Shown here: positions 50,041-62,560 of the stretch, piece after piece
Layout: each line of letters starts with the position of its first letter
Numbering within the stretch: position 1 is the first letter of the stretch
DNA from: Cladorhizidae sp. MBARI D1340-BT2
Lineage: Eukaryota > Porifera > Demospongiae > Poecilosclerida > Cladorhizidae
Reading direction: 5' to 3'
Assembly (NCBI GenBank): GCA_028752905.1
Contig: JAQNBH010000067.1
Coordinates: forward strand, 186,001 to 250,000
Length of the DNA stretch: 64,000 nucleotides
Program-made: the position numbers and the translations under genes
The notes under the pieces: generated by a model
Database searches by the model: none
Seen by the model: the letters and a program-made list of their open reading frames with translations, nothing else
What the model was told of the DNA's origin: nothing

Positions 50041-52035
50041 TATTCCTGATGAAGGCTAGAGCATCTAGTCATTATTCCTGATGAAGGCTAGAGCATCTAG
50101 TCATTATTCCTGATGAAGACTAGAGCATCTAGTCATTATTCCTGATGAAGGCTAGAGCAACTAGTCATTATTCCTGATGAAGGCTAGAGCATCTAGTCAT
50201 TATTCCTGATGAAGATAAAGCACCTACTCATTATTCCTGATGAAGGCTGGAGCATCTAGTCAATATTCCTGATGATGGCTAGAGGATCTAGTCATTAGTC
50301 CTGATGAAGGCTAGAGCATCTAGTCATTATTCCTGATGACTAGAGCATCTAGTCATTATTCCTGAAAGTTATGATTCCTGATAAAGGCTGGAGCATCTAG
50401 TCATTATTCTTATGAAGGCTAGAGCATTTAGTCATTATTCCTGATGAAGGCTAGAGCATCTAGTCATTATTCCTTGATGAAGGCTAGAGAATCTAGTCAT
50501 TATTCAATGATGAAGGCTAGAGCACCTAGTCATTATTCCTTATGAAGGTCAGAGCATCTAGTCATTATTCCTGATGATGGCTAGAGCATCTAGTCATTAG
50601 TCCTGATGAAGGCTAGATTATCTAGTCATTATTCCTGATGACTAGAGCACCTAGTCATTATTCCTGATAATTATTATTCCTGATGAAGGCTGGAGCTTCT
50701 AGTCATTATTCCTGATGAAGGCTAGAGCATTTAGTCATTATTCATGATGAAGGCTAGAGCACCTAGTCATTATTCCTGATGAAGGTCAGAGCATCTAGTC
50801 ATTAGTCCTGATGAAGGCTAGAGCATCTAGTCATTATTCCTGATGACTAGAGCATATAGTCATTATTCCTGATAGTTATTATTCCTGGGAGCTTCTAGTC
50901 ATTATTCCTGATGAAGGCTAGAGCATTTAGTCATTATTCCTTAGCATCTAGTCATTATTCCTTGATGAAAGCTAGAGCATCTAGTTATTATTCCTTGATG
51001 ATGGCTAGAGCATCTAGTCATTATTCCTGATGAAGGTCAGAGCATCTAGTAATTATTCCTGATGAAGGCTAGAGCACCTAGTCATTATTTATGATGAAGG
51101 CTGGAGCATATAGTCAATATTCCTGATGAAGGCTAGAGCATCTAGTCATTATTCCTGATGAAGGCTAGAGCATCTAGTCATTATTCCTGATGAAGGCTAA
51201 AGCATCTAGTTATTATTCCTGATGAAGGCTAGAACATCTAGTCATTATTCCTGATTACTAGAGCATCTAGTCATTATTCCTTATAGTCATTATTCCTAAT
51301 TAAGGCTGGAGCATCTATTCATTATTCCTGATGAAAGTCAGAGCATCTAGTCATTATTCATTGATGAAGGCTAGAGCACCTAGTCATTATTCCTTATGAA
51401 GGTCAGAGCATCTAGTCATTATTCCTGATGATGGCTAGAGCATCTAGTCATTAGTCCTGATGAAGGCTAGATTATCTAGTCATTATTCCTGATAACTAGA
51501 GCACCTAGTCATTATTCCTGATAATTATTATTCCTGATGAAGGCTGGAGCTTCTAGTCATTATTCCTGATGAAGGGTAGAGCATTTAGTCATTATTCATG
51601 ATAAAGGCTAGAGCACCTAGTCATTATTCCTGATGAAGGTCAGAGCATCTAGTCATTATACCTGATGATGGCTAGAGCATCTAGCCATTAGTCCTGATGA
51701 AGGCTAGAGCATCTAGTCATTATTCCTGATGACTAGAGCATCTAGTCATTATTCCTGATAGTTATTATTCCTGGGAGCTTCTAGTCATTATTCCTGATGA
51801 AGGCTAGAGCATTTAGTCATTATTCCTTAGCATCTAGTCATTATTCCTTGATGAAAGCTAGAGCATCTAGTTATTATTCCTTGATGAAGGCTAGAGAATC
51901 TAGTCATTATTCCTGATGAAGGTCAGAGCATCTAGTCATTATTCCTGATGAAGGCTAGAGCACCTAGTCAATATTTATGATGAAGGCTGGAGCATATAGT
52001 CAATATTCCTGATGAAGGCTAGAGCATCTAGTCAT
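50041..52035. repeat. Left copy of 1,995-bp tandem duplication
   Basis: Marks repeat at exactly 1,995 bp: GAAGATAAAGC (50211 and 52206), anchor 1 (50364 and 52359), CAATGATGAAGG (50504 and 52499), CTAGTAATTATTCC, GGCTAAAGC, CCTTATAGTCATT (51279 and 53274), CCTAATTAAGG, GAAGGGTAG and CTAGCCATTAG. This HOR is of the class without anchor 2. Confidence 0.92.
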
Positions 52036-54030
52036 TATTCCTGATGAAGGCTAGAGCATCTAGTCATTATTCCTGATGAAGGCTAGAGCATCTAGTCATT
52101 ATTCCTGATGAAGACTAGAGCATCTAGTCATTATTCCTGATGAAGGCTAGAGCAACTAGTCATTATTCCTGATGAAGGCTAGAGCATCTAGTCATTATTC
52201 CTGATGAAGATAAAGCACCTACTCATTATTCCTGATGAAGGCTGGAGCATCTAGTCAATATTCCTGATGATGGCTAGAGGATCTAGTCATTAGTCCTGAT
52301 GAAGGCTAGAGCATCTAGTCATTATTCCTGATGACTAGAGCATCTAGTCATTATTCCTGAAAGTTATGATTCCTGATAAAGGCTGGAGCATCTAGTCATT
52401 ATTCTTATGGAGGCTAGAGCATTTAGTCATTATTCCTGATGAAGGCTAGAGCATCTAGTCATTATTCCTTGATGAAGGCTAGAGAATCTAGTCATTATTC
52501 AATGATGAAGGCTAGAGCACCTAGTCATTATTCCTTATGAAGGTCAGAGCATCTAGTCATTATTCCTGATGATGGCTAGAGCATCTAGTCATTAGTCCTG
52601 ATGAAGGCTAGATTATCTAGTCATTATTCCTGATGACTAGAGCACCTAGTCATTATTCCTGATAATTATTATTCCTGATGAAGGCTGGAGCTTCTAGTCA
52701 TTATTCCTGATGAAGGCTAGAGCATTTAGTCATTATTCATGATGAAGGCTAGAGCACCTAGTCATTATTCCTGATGAAGGTCAGAGCATCTAGTCATTAG
52801 TCCTGATGAAGGCTAGAGCATCTAGTCATTATTCCTGATGACTAGAGCATATAGTCATTATTCCTGATAGTTATTATTCCTGGGAGCTTCTAGTCATTAT
52901 TCCTGATGAAGGCTAGAGCATTTAGTCATTATTCCTTAGCATCTAGTCATTATTCCTTGATGAAAGCTAGAGCATCTAGTTATTATTCCTTGATGATGGC
53001 TAGAGCATCTAGTCATTATTCCTGATGAAGGTCAGAGCATCTAGTAATTATTCCTGATGAAGGCTAGAGCACCTAGTCATTATTTATGATGAAGGCTGGA
53101 GCATATAGTCAATATTCCTGATGAAGGCTAGAGCATCTAGTCATTATTCCTGATGAAGGCTAGAGCATCTAGTCATTATTCCTGATGAAGGCTAAAGCAT
53201 CTAGTTATTATACCTGATGAAGGCTAGAACATCTAGTCATTATTCCTGATTACTAGAGCATCTAGTCATTATTCCTTATAGTCATTATTCCTAATTAAGG
53301 CTGGAGCATCTATTCATTATTCCTGATGAAAGTCAGAGCATCTAGTCATTATTCATTGATGAAGGCTAGAGCACCTAGTCATTATTCCTTATGAAGGTCA
53401 GAGCATCTAGTCATTATTCCTGATGATGGCTAGAGCATCTAGTAATTAGTCCTGATGAAGGCTAGATTATCTAGTCATTATTCCTGATAACTAGAGCACC
53501 TAGTCATTATTCCTGATAATTATTATTCCTGATGAAGGCTGGAGCTTCTAGTCATTATTCCTGATGAAGGGTAGAGCATTTAGTCATTATTCATGATAAA
53601 GGCTAGAGCACCTAGTCATTATTCCTGATGAAGGTCAGAGCATCTAGTCATTATACCTGATGATGGCTAGAGCATCTAGCCATTAGTCCTGATGAAGGCT
53701 AGAGCATCTAGTCATTATTCCTGATGACTAGAGCATCTAGTCATTATTCCTGATAGTTATTATTCCTGGGAGCTTCTAGTCATTATTCCTGATGAAGGCT
53801 AGAGCATTTAGTCATTATTCCTTAGCATCTAGTCATTATTCCTTGATGAAAGCTAGAGCATCTAGTTATTATTCCTTGATGAAGGCTAGAGCATCTAGTC
53901 ATTATTCCTGATGAAGGTCAGAGCATCTAGTCATTATTCCTGATGAAGGCTAGAGCACCTAGTCAATATTTATGATGAAGGCTGGAGCATATAGTCAATA
54001 TTCCTGATGAAGGCTAGAGCATATAGTCAT
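52036..54030. repeat. Right copy of 1,995-bp tandem duplication
   Basis: This copy differs from the left one at a handful of noted sites: TTATGGAGGC near 52407, TTATACCTG near 53209, AGTAATTAG near 53442, AGAGCATC for AGAGAATC near 53888 and GCATATAG near 54020. It is therefore somewhat older than the 3,400-bp duplication. Confidence 0.92.
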
Positions 54031-56287
54031 TATTCCTGATGAAGGCTAGAGCATCTAGTCATTATTCCTGATGAAGGCTAGAGCATCTAGTTATTATTCC
54101 TGATGAAGGCTAGAACATCTAGTCATTATTCCTGATTACTAGAGCATCTAGTCATTATTCCTGATAGTCATTATTCCTAATGAAGGCTGGAGCATCTATT
54201 CATTATTCCTGATGAAAGTCAGAGCATCTAGTCATTATTCATAGATGAAGGCTAGAGCATCTAGTCATTATTCGTGATGAAGGTCTTAGCATCTAGTCAT
54301 TATTCCTGATGAAGGCTAGAGCATCTAGTCATTATTCCTGATGAAGGCTAGAGCATCTAGCCTGATGAAGACTAGAGCATCTAGTCATTATTCCTGATGA
54401 AGGCTAGAGCATCTAGTCATTATTCCTGATGAAGGCTAGAGCATCTAGTCATTATTCCTGATGAAGCTATAGCACCTACTCATTATTCCTGATGAAGGCT
54501 GGAGCATCTAGTCAATATTCCTGATGATGGCTAGAGGATCTAGTCATTAGTCCTGATGAAGGCTAGAGCATCTAGTCATTATTCCTGATGACTAGAGCAT
54601 CTAGTCATTATTCCTGAAAGTTATGATTCCTGATAAAGGCTGGAGCATCTAGTCATTATTCTTATGAAGGCTAGAGCATTTAGTCATTATTCCTGATGAA
54701 GGCTAGAGCATCTAGTCATTATTCCTTGATGAAGGCTAGAGAATCTAGTCATTATTCATTGATGAAGGCTAGAGCACCTAGTCATTATTCCTTATGAAGG
54801 TCAGAGCATCTAGTCATTATTCCTGATGATGGCTAGAGCATCTAGTTATTAGTCCTGATGAAGGCTAGATTATCTAGTCATTATTCCTGATGACTAGAGC
54901 ACCTAGTCATTATTCCTGATAATTATTATTCCTGATGAAGGCTGGAGCTTCTAGTCATTATTCCTGATGAAGGCTAGAGCATTTAGTCATTATTCATGAT
55001 GAAGGCTAGAGCACCTAGTCATTATTCCTGATGAAGGTCAGAGCATCTAGTCATTATTCCTGATGATGGCTAGAGCATCTAGTCATTAGTCCTGATGAAG
55101 GCTAGAGTATCTAGTCATTATTCCTGATGACTAGAGCATCTAGTCATTATTCCTGATAGTTATTATTCCTGGGAGCTTCTAGTCATTATTACTGATGAAG
55201 GCTAGAGCATTTAGTCATTATTCCTTAGCATCTAGTCATTATTCCTTGATGAAAGCTAGTGCATCTAGTCATTATTCCTGATGAAGGCTAGAGCATCTAG
55301 TCATTAATCCTGATGAAGGCTAGAGCATCTAGTCATAATTCCTGATGAAGGCTAGAGCATCTAGTCATTATCCTGATTTAGGCCACATCATCTAGTCATT
55401 ATTCCTGATGAAGGCTAGAGCACCTAGTCATTATTCCTGATGAAGGCTAGAACACCTAGTTATTATTCCTGATGAAGGCTAGAGCATCTAGTCATTATTC
55501 CTGATGAAGTCTAGAGCATCTAGTCATTATTCCTGATGAAGGCTAGAGCATCTAGTCATTATTCCTGATGAAGGCTATAGCATCTAGTCATTATTCCTGT
55601 TGAAGGCTAGAGCATCTAGTCATTATTGCTGATGAAGGCTAGAACATCTAGTCATTATTCCTGATTACTAGAGCATCTAGTCATTATTCCTGATAGTCAT
55701 TATTCCTAATGAAGGCAGGAGCATCTATTCATTATTCCTGATTAAAGTCAGAGCATCTAGTCATTATTCATTGATGAAGGCTAGAGCATCTAGTCATTAT
55801 TACTGATGAAGGTCAGAGCATCTAGTCATTATTCCTGATGAATGCTAGAGCATCTAGTCATTATTCCTGATGAAGGCTAGAGCATCTAGTCATTATTCCT
55901 GATGAAGACTAGAGCATCTAGTCATTATTCCTGATGAAGGCTAGAGCAACTAGTCATTATTCCTGATGAAGGCTAGAGCATCTAGTCATTATTCCTGATG
56001 AAGATATAGCACCTACTCATTATTCCTGATGAAGGCTGGAGCATCTAGTCAATATTCCTGATGATGGCTAGAGGATCTAGTCATTAGTCCTGATGAAGGC
56101 TAGAGCATCTAGTCATTATTCCTGATGACTAGAGCATCTAGTCATTATTCCTGAAAGTTATGATTCCTGATAAAGTCTGTAGCATCTAGTCATTATTCTT
56201 ATGAAGGCTAGAGCATTTAGTCATTATTCCTGATGAAGGCTAGAGCATCTAGTCATTATTCCTTGATGAAGGCTAGAGAATCTAGTC
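53175..56287. repeat. Left copy of a ~3.1-kb tandem duplication
   Basis: Marks repeat at offset 3,113 (CCTTATAGTC at 53274 and 56387) and then at 3,068 (TTCGTGATGAAGG with a CpG near 54271 and 57339; CTAGCCTGATG, a monomer with bases missing, at 54357 and 57425; anchors 54616/57684 and 56153/59221). The 45-bp change comes from a deletion near 56830 in the right copy, where the TGACTAG monomer and half of the GATAGTTATT composite are lost. It includes a 1,537-bp HOR at 54616-56152. Its left end overlaps the 1,995-bp duplication. Confidence 0.87.
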
Positions 56288-59200
56288 ATTATTCCTGATG
56301 AAGGCTAGAGCATCTAGTTATTATTCCTGATGAAGGCTAGAACATCTAGTCATTATTCCTGATTACTAGAGCATCTAGTCATTATTCCTTATAGTCATTA
56401 TTCCTAATTAAGGCTGGAGCATCTATTCATTATTCCTGATGAAAGTCAGAGCATCTAGTCATTATTCATTGATGAAGGCTAGAGCACCTAGTCATTATTC
56501 CTTATGAAGGTCAGAGCATCTAGTCATTATTCCTGATGATGGCTAGAGCATCTAGTCATTAGTCCTGATGAAGGCTAGATTATCTAGTCATTATTCCTGA
56601 TAACTAGAGCACCTAGTCATTATTCCTGATAATTATTATTCCTGATGAAGGCTGGAGCTTCTAGTCATTATTCCTGATGAAGGGTAGAGCATTTAGTCAT
56701 TATTCATGATAAAGGCTAGAGCACCTAGTCATTATTCCTGATGAAGGTCAGAGCATCTAGTCATTATTCCTGATGATGGCTAGAGCATCTAGTCATTAGT
56801 CCTGATGAAGGCTAGAGCATCTAGTCATTATTCCTGGGAGCTTCTAGTCATTATTCCTGATGAAGGCTAGAGCATTTAGTCATTATTCCTTAGCATCTAG
56901 TCATTATTCCTTGATGAAAGCTAGAGCATCTAGTTATTATTCCTTGATGAAGGCTAGAGCATCTAGTCATTATTCCTGATGAAGGTCAGAGCATCTAGTC
57001 ATTATTCCTGATGAAGGCTAGAGCACCTAGTCAATATTTATGATGAAGGCTGGAGCATATAGTCAATATTCCTGATGAAGGCTAGAGCATCTAGTCATTA
57101 TTCCTGATGAAGGCTAGAGCATCTAGTCATTATTCCTGATGAAGGCTTAAGCATCTAGTTATTATTCCTGATGAAGGCTAGAACATCTAGTCATTATTCC
57201 TGATTACTAGAGCATCTAGTCATTATTCCTGATAGTCATTATTCCTAATGAAGGCTGGAGCATCTATTCATTATTCCTGATGAAAGTCAGAGCATCTAGT
57301 CATTATTTATTGATGAAGGCTAGAGCATCTAGTCATTATTCGTGATGAAGGTCTTAGCATCTAGTCATTATTCCTGATGAAGGCTAGAGCATCTAGTCAT
57401 TATTCCTGATGAAGGCTAGAGCATCTAGCCTGATGAAGACTAGAGCATCTAGTCATTATTCCTAATGAAGGCTAGAGCATCTAGTCATTATTCCTGATGA
57501 AGGCTAGAGCATCTAGTCATTATTCCTGATGAAGCTATAGCACCTACTCATTATTCCTGATGAAGGCTGGAGCATCTAGTCAATATTCCTGATGATGGCT
57601 AGAGGATCTAGTCATTAGTCCTGATGAAGGCTAGAGCATCTAGTCATTATTCCTGATGACTAGAGCATCTAGTCATTATTCCTGAAAGTTATGATTCCTG
57701 ATAAAGGCTGGAGCATCTAGTCATTATTCTTATGAAGGCTAGAGCATTTAGTCATTATTCCTGATGAAGGCTAGAGCATCTAGTCATTATTCCTTGATGA
57801 AGGCTAGAGAATCTAGTCAATATTCATTGATGAAGGCTAGAGCACCTAGTCATTATTCCTTATGAAGGTCAGAGCATCTAGTCATTATTCCTGATGATGG
57901 CTAGAGCATCTAGTCATTAGTCCTGATGAAGGCTAGATTATCTAGTCATTATTCCTGATGACTAGAGCACCTAGTCATTATTCCTGATAATTATTATTCC
58001 TGATGAAGGCTGGAGCTTCTAGTCATTATTCCTGATGAAGGCTAGAGCATTTAGTCATTATTCATGATGAAGGCTAGAGCACCTAGTCATTATTCCTGAT
58101 GAAGGTCAGAGCATCTAGTCATTATTCCTGATGATGGCTAGAGCATCTAGTCATTAGACCTGATGAAGGCTAGAGTATCTAGTCATTTTTCCTGATGACT
58201 AGAGCATCTAGTCATTATTCCTGATAGTTATTATTCCTGGGAGCTTCTAGTCATTATTACTGATGAAGGCTAGAGCATTTAGTCATTATTCCTTAGCATC
58301 TAGTCATTATTCCTTGATGAAAGCTAGAGCATCTAGTCATTATTCCTGATGAAGGCTAGAGCATCTAGTCATTAATCCTGATGAAGGCTAGAGCATCTAG
58401 TCATAATTCCTGATGAAGGCTAGAGCATCTAGTCATTATCCTGATTTAGGCCACATCATCTAGTCATTATTCCTGATGAAGGCTAGAGCACCTAGTCATT
58501 ATTCCTGATGAAGGCTAGAACACCTAGTTATTATTCCTGATGAAGGCTAGAGCATCTAGTCATTATTCCTGATGAAGTCTAGAGCATCTAGTCATTATTC
58601 CTGATGAAGGCTAGAGCATCTAGTCATTATTCCTGATGAAGGCTATAGCATCTAGTCATTATTCCTGTTGAAGGCTAGAGCATCTAGTCATTATTGCTGA
58701 TGAAGGCTAGAACATCTAGTCATTATTCCTGATTACTAGAGCATCTAGTCATTATTCCTGATAGTCATTATTCCTAATGAAGGCTGGAGCATCTATTCAT
58801 TATTCCTGATTAAAGTCAGAGCATCTAGTCATTATTCATTGATGAAGGCTAGAGCATCTAGTCATTATTACTGATGAAGGTCAGAGCATCTAGTCATTAT
58901 TCCTGATGAATGCTAGAGCATCTAGTCATTATTCCTGATGAAGGCTAGAGCATCTAGTCATTATTCCTGATGAAGACTAGAGCATCTAGTCATTATTCCT
59001 GATGAAGGCTAGAGCAACTAGTCATTATTCCTGATGAAGGCTAGAGCATCTAGTCATTATTCCTGATGAAGATATAGCACCTACTCATTATTCCTGATGA
59101 AGGCTGGAGCATCTAGTCAATATTCCTGATGATGGCTAGAGGATCTAGTCATTAGTACTGATGAAGGCTAGAGCATCTAGTCATTATTCCTGATGACTAG

Positions 59201-59350
59201 AGCATCTAGTCATTATTCCTGAAAGTTATGATTCCTGATAAAGGCTGGAGCATCTAGTCATTATTCTTATGAAGGCTAGAGCATTTAGTCATTATTCCTG
59301 ATGAAGGCTAGAGCATCTAGTCATTATTCCTTGATGAAGGCTAGAGAATC
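56288..59350. repeat. Right copy of the ~3.1-kb tandem duplication
   Basis: The join near 56288 fuses a GAGAATCTAG monomer to a GCATCTAGTTATT run. Point differences from the left copy include AGTTATTAG against AGTCATTAG, GGCAGGAGC against GGCTGGAGC and AAAGTCTGTAGC against AAAGGCTGGAGC. The right part of this block is the reference 1,537-bp HOR. Confidence 0.87.
57684..59220. repeat. Reference 1,537-bp HOR unit (about 47 monomers)
   Basis: Read in order, the diagnostic monomers are: GAAAGTTATG anchor; ATTTAG; plain; GAATC; CATTG-CACC; TTATGAAGGTC; GATGG; TAGTCC-ATTATC; GACTAG-CACC; GATAATTATT-CTTCTAG composite; ATTTAG; CATG-CACC; GGTCAG; GATGG; TAGACC-GTATC; GACTAG; GATAGTTATT-CTTCTAG composite; ATTTAG; CCTTAGC; TTGATGAAAGC; plain; TTAATCC; CATAATT; GGCC anchor; CACC; AACACC; TTATTATT; GTCTAG; plain; CTATAG; CCTGTTG; TTGCTG-AACATC; GATTACTAG; GATAGTCATT-TCTATT composite; TTAAAGTCAG; CATTG; GGTCAG; AATGC; plain; GACTAG; GCAAC; plain; GATATAG-CACCTAC; GCTGG; GATGG-GGATC; TAGTACTG; GACTAG. 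Other HORs are this order with modules skipped, doubled or swapped. Confidence 0.9.
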
Positions 59351-60757
59351 TAGTCAATATTCATTGATGAAGGCTAGAGCACCTAGTCATTATTCCTTAT
59401 GAAGGTCAGAGCATCTAGTCATTATTCCTGATGATGGCTAGAGCATCTAGTCATTAGTCCTGATGAAGGCTAGATTATCTAGTCATTATTCCTGATGACT
59501 AGAGCACCTAGTCATTATTCCTGATAATTATTATTCCTGATGAAGGCTGGAGCTTCTAGTCATTATTCCTGATGAAGGCTAGAGCATTTAGTCATTATTC
59601 ATGATGAAGGCTAGAGCACCTAGTCATTATTCCTGATGAAGGTCAGAGCATCTAGTCATTATTCCTGATGATGGCTAGAGCATCTAGTCATTAGACCTGA
59701 TGAAGGCTAGAGTATCTAGTCATTTTTCCTGATGACTAGAGCATCTAGTCATTATTCCTGATAGTTATTATTCCTGGGAGCTTCTAGTCATTATTACTGA
59801 TGAAGGCTAGAGCATTTAGTCATTATTCCTTAGCATCTAGTCATTATTCCTTGATGAAAGCTAGAGCATCTAGTCATTATTCCTGATGAAGGCTAGAGCA
59901 TCTAGTCATTAATCCTGATGAAGGCTAGAGCATCTAGTCATAATTCCTGATGAAGGCTAGAGCATCTAGTCATTATCCTGATTTAGGCCACATCATCTAG
60001 TCATTATTCCTGATGAAGGCTAGAGCACCTAGTCATTATTCCTGATGAAGGCTAGAACACCTAGTTATTATTCCTGATGAAGGCTAGAGCATCTAGTCAT
60101 TATTCCTGATGAAGTCTAGAGCATCTAGTCATTATTCCTGATGAAGGCTAGAGCATCTAGTCATTATTCCTGATGAAGGCTATAGCATCTAGTCATTATT
60201 CCTGTTGAAGGCTAGAGCATCTAGTCATTATTGCTGATGAAGGCTAGAACATCTAGTCATTATTCCTGATTACTAGAGCATCTAGTCATTATTCCTGATA
60301 GTCATTATTCCTAATGAAGGCTGGAGCATCTATTCATTATTCCTGATTAAAGTCAGAGCATCTAGTCATTATTCATTGATGAAGGCTAGAGCATCTAGTC
60401 ATTATTACTGATGAAGGTCAGAGCATCTAGTCATTATTCCTGATGAATGCTAGAGCATCTAGTCATTATTCCTGATGAAGGCTAGAGCATCTAGTCATTA
60501 TTCCTGATGAAGACTAGAGCATCTAGTCATTATTCCTGATGAAGGCTAGAGCAACTAGTCATTATTCCTGATGAAGGCTAGAGCATCTAGTCATTATTCC
60601 TGATGAAGATATAGCACCTACTCATTATTCCTGATGAAGGCTGGAGCATCTAGTCAATATTCCTGATGATGGCTAGAGGATCTAGTCATTAGTCCTGATG
60701 AAGGCTAGAGCATCTAGTCATTATTCCTGATGACTAGAGCATCTAGTCATTATTCCT
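59221..60757. repeat. Second 1,537-bp HOR
   Basis: This is a copy of the reference unit at an offset of exactly 1,537 bp: TTAGACC (58154 and 59691), TTAATCC (58371 and 59908), GGCC anchor (58440 and 59977), CCTGATTAAAGTC and anchor 1 (59221 and 60758). A seen difference is TAGTACTG in the reference unit against TAGTCCTG here. It is among the cleanest head-to-tail HOR pairs in the window. Confidence 0.92.
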
Positions 60758-61270
60758 GAAAGTTATGATTCCTGATAAAGGCTGTAGCATCTAGTCATTA
60801 CTCTTATGAAGGCTAGAGCATTTAGTCATTATTCCTGATGAAGGCTAGAGCATCTAGTCATTATTCATTGATGAAGGCTAGAGAATCTAGTCATTATTCA
60901 TTGATGAAGGCTAGAGCACCTAGTCATTATTCCTTATGAAGGTCAGAGCATCTAGTCATTATTCCTGATGATGGCTAGAGCATCTAGTCATTAGTCCTGA
61001 TGAACGCTAGATTATTTAGTCATTATTCCTGATGACTAGAGCACCTAGTCATTATTCCTGATAATTATTATTCCTGATGAAGGCTGGAGCTTCTAGTCAT
61101 TATTCCTGATGAAGGCTAGAGCATTTAGTCATTATTCATGATGAAGGCTAGAGCACCTTGTCATTATTCCTGATGAAGGTCAGAGCATCTAGTCATTATT
61201 CCTGATGATGGCTAGAGCATCTAGTCATTAGTCCTGATGAAGGCTAGAGCATCTAGTCATTATTCCTGAT
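60758..61270. repeat. Partial third 1,537-type HOR, more diverged
   Basis: The order of the reference unit continues for about 510 bp with more changes: GGCTGTAGC, a C in TTACTCTTATG (near 60800), TTCATTGATG for TTCCTTGATG near 60864, GAACGCTAG with a CpG (61005), TATTTAG and CACCTTGTC. It stops where the second GACTAG monomer should follow; the array then passes through GATAGTTATT and skips the ATTTAG and CCTTAGC monomers. Confidence 0.82.
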
Positions 61271-61979
61271 AGTTATTATTCCTGGGAGCTTCTAGTCATT
61301 ATTCCTTGATGAAAGCTAGAGCATCTAGTTATTATTCCTTGATGTAGGCTAGAGCATCTAGTCATTATTCCTGATGAAGGTCAGAGCTTCTAGTCATTAT
61401 TCCTGATGAAGGCTAGAGCACCTAGTCATTATTTATGATGAAGGCTGGAGCATATAGTCAATATTCCTGATGAAGGCTAGAGCATCTAGTCATTATTCCT
61501 GATGAAGGCTAGAGCATCTAGGCATTATTCCTGATGAAGGCTAGAGCATCTAGTTATTATTCCTGATGAAGGCTAGAACATCTAGTCATTATTCCTGATT
61601 ACTAGAGCATCTAGTCATTATTCCTGATAGTCATTATTCCTAATGAAGGCTGGAGCATCTATTCATTATTCCTGATGAAAGTCAGAACATCTAGTCATTA
61701 TTCATTGATGAAGGCTAGAGCATCTAGTCATTATTCCTGATGAAGGTCTGAGCATCTAGTCATTATTCCTGATGAAGGCTAGAGCATCTAGTCATTATTC
61801 CAGATGAAGGCTAGAGCATCTAGTCATTATTCCTGATAGTTATTATTCCTGGGAGCTTCTAGTCATTATTCCTGATGAAGGCTAGAGCATTTAGTCATTA
61901 TTCCTTAGCATCTAGTCATTATTCCTTGAAGAAAGCTAGAGCATCTAGTCATTATTCCTGATGAAGGCTAGAGCATCTA

Positions 61980-62560
61980 GTCATTATTCCTGATGAAGGC
62001 TAGTGCACCTAGTCATTATTCCTGATGAAGGCTAGAACACCTAGTTATTATTCCTGATGAAGGCTAGAGCATCTAGTCATTATTCCTGATGAAGGCTAGA
62101 GCTTCTAGTCATTATTCCTGATTAAGGCTAGAGCATCTAGTCATTATTCCTGATGAAGGCTAGAGCATCTAGTCATTATTCCTGATGAAGGCTAGAGCAT
62201 CTAGTCATTATTGCTGGTGAAGGCTAGAGCATCTAGTCATTATTCCAGATGAAGGCTAGAGCATCTAGTCATTATTCATGATGAAGGCCTGAGCATCTAG
62301 TCATTATTTCTGATGAAGGCTAGAGCATCTAGTCATTATTCCTGATGAAGGCTAGAGCATCTAGTCATTATTCCTGATGAAGGCTAGAGCACTAGTCATT
62401 ATTGCTGATGAAGGCTAGAGCATCTAGTCATTATTCCTGATGAGGGCTAGAGAATCTAGTCATTATTCATGATGAAGGCTAAAGCATCTAGTCATTATTC
62501 CTGATGAAGGCTAGAGCAACTAGTCATTATTCCTGATGAAGGCTAGAGCATCTAGTCATT
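61980..62560. repeat. Irregular island of near-plain monomers
   Basis: About 18 monomers here are mostly plain and do not follow the HOR order: GGCTAGTGCACC, GCTTCTAG, GATTAAGG, TTGCTGGTGAAGG, CCAGATGAAGG, GGCCTGAGC, a 30-bp monomer with GCACTAGTC (near 62388), GATGAGGGC and GGCTAAAGC. Normal order resumes at the GATATAG-CACCTAC monomer near 62570. As at 9.0 and 12.4 kb, such islands may be older, less homogenised stretches. Confidence 0.75.
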
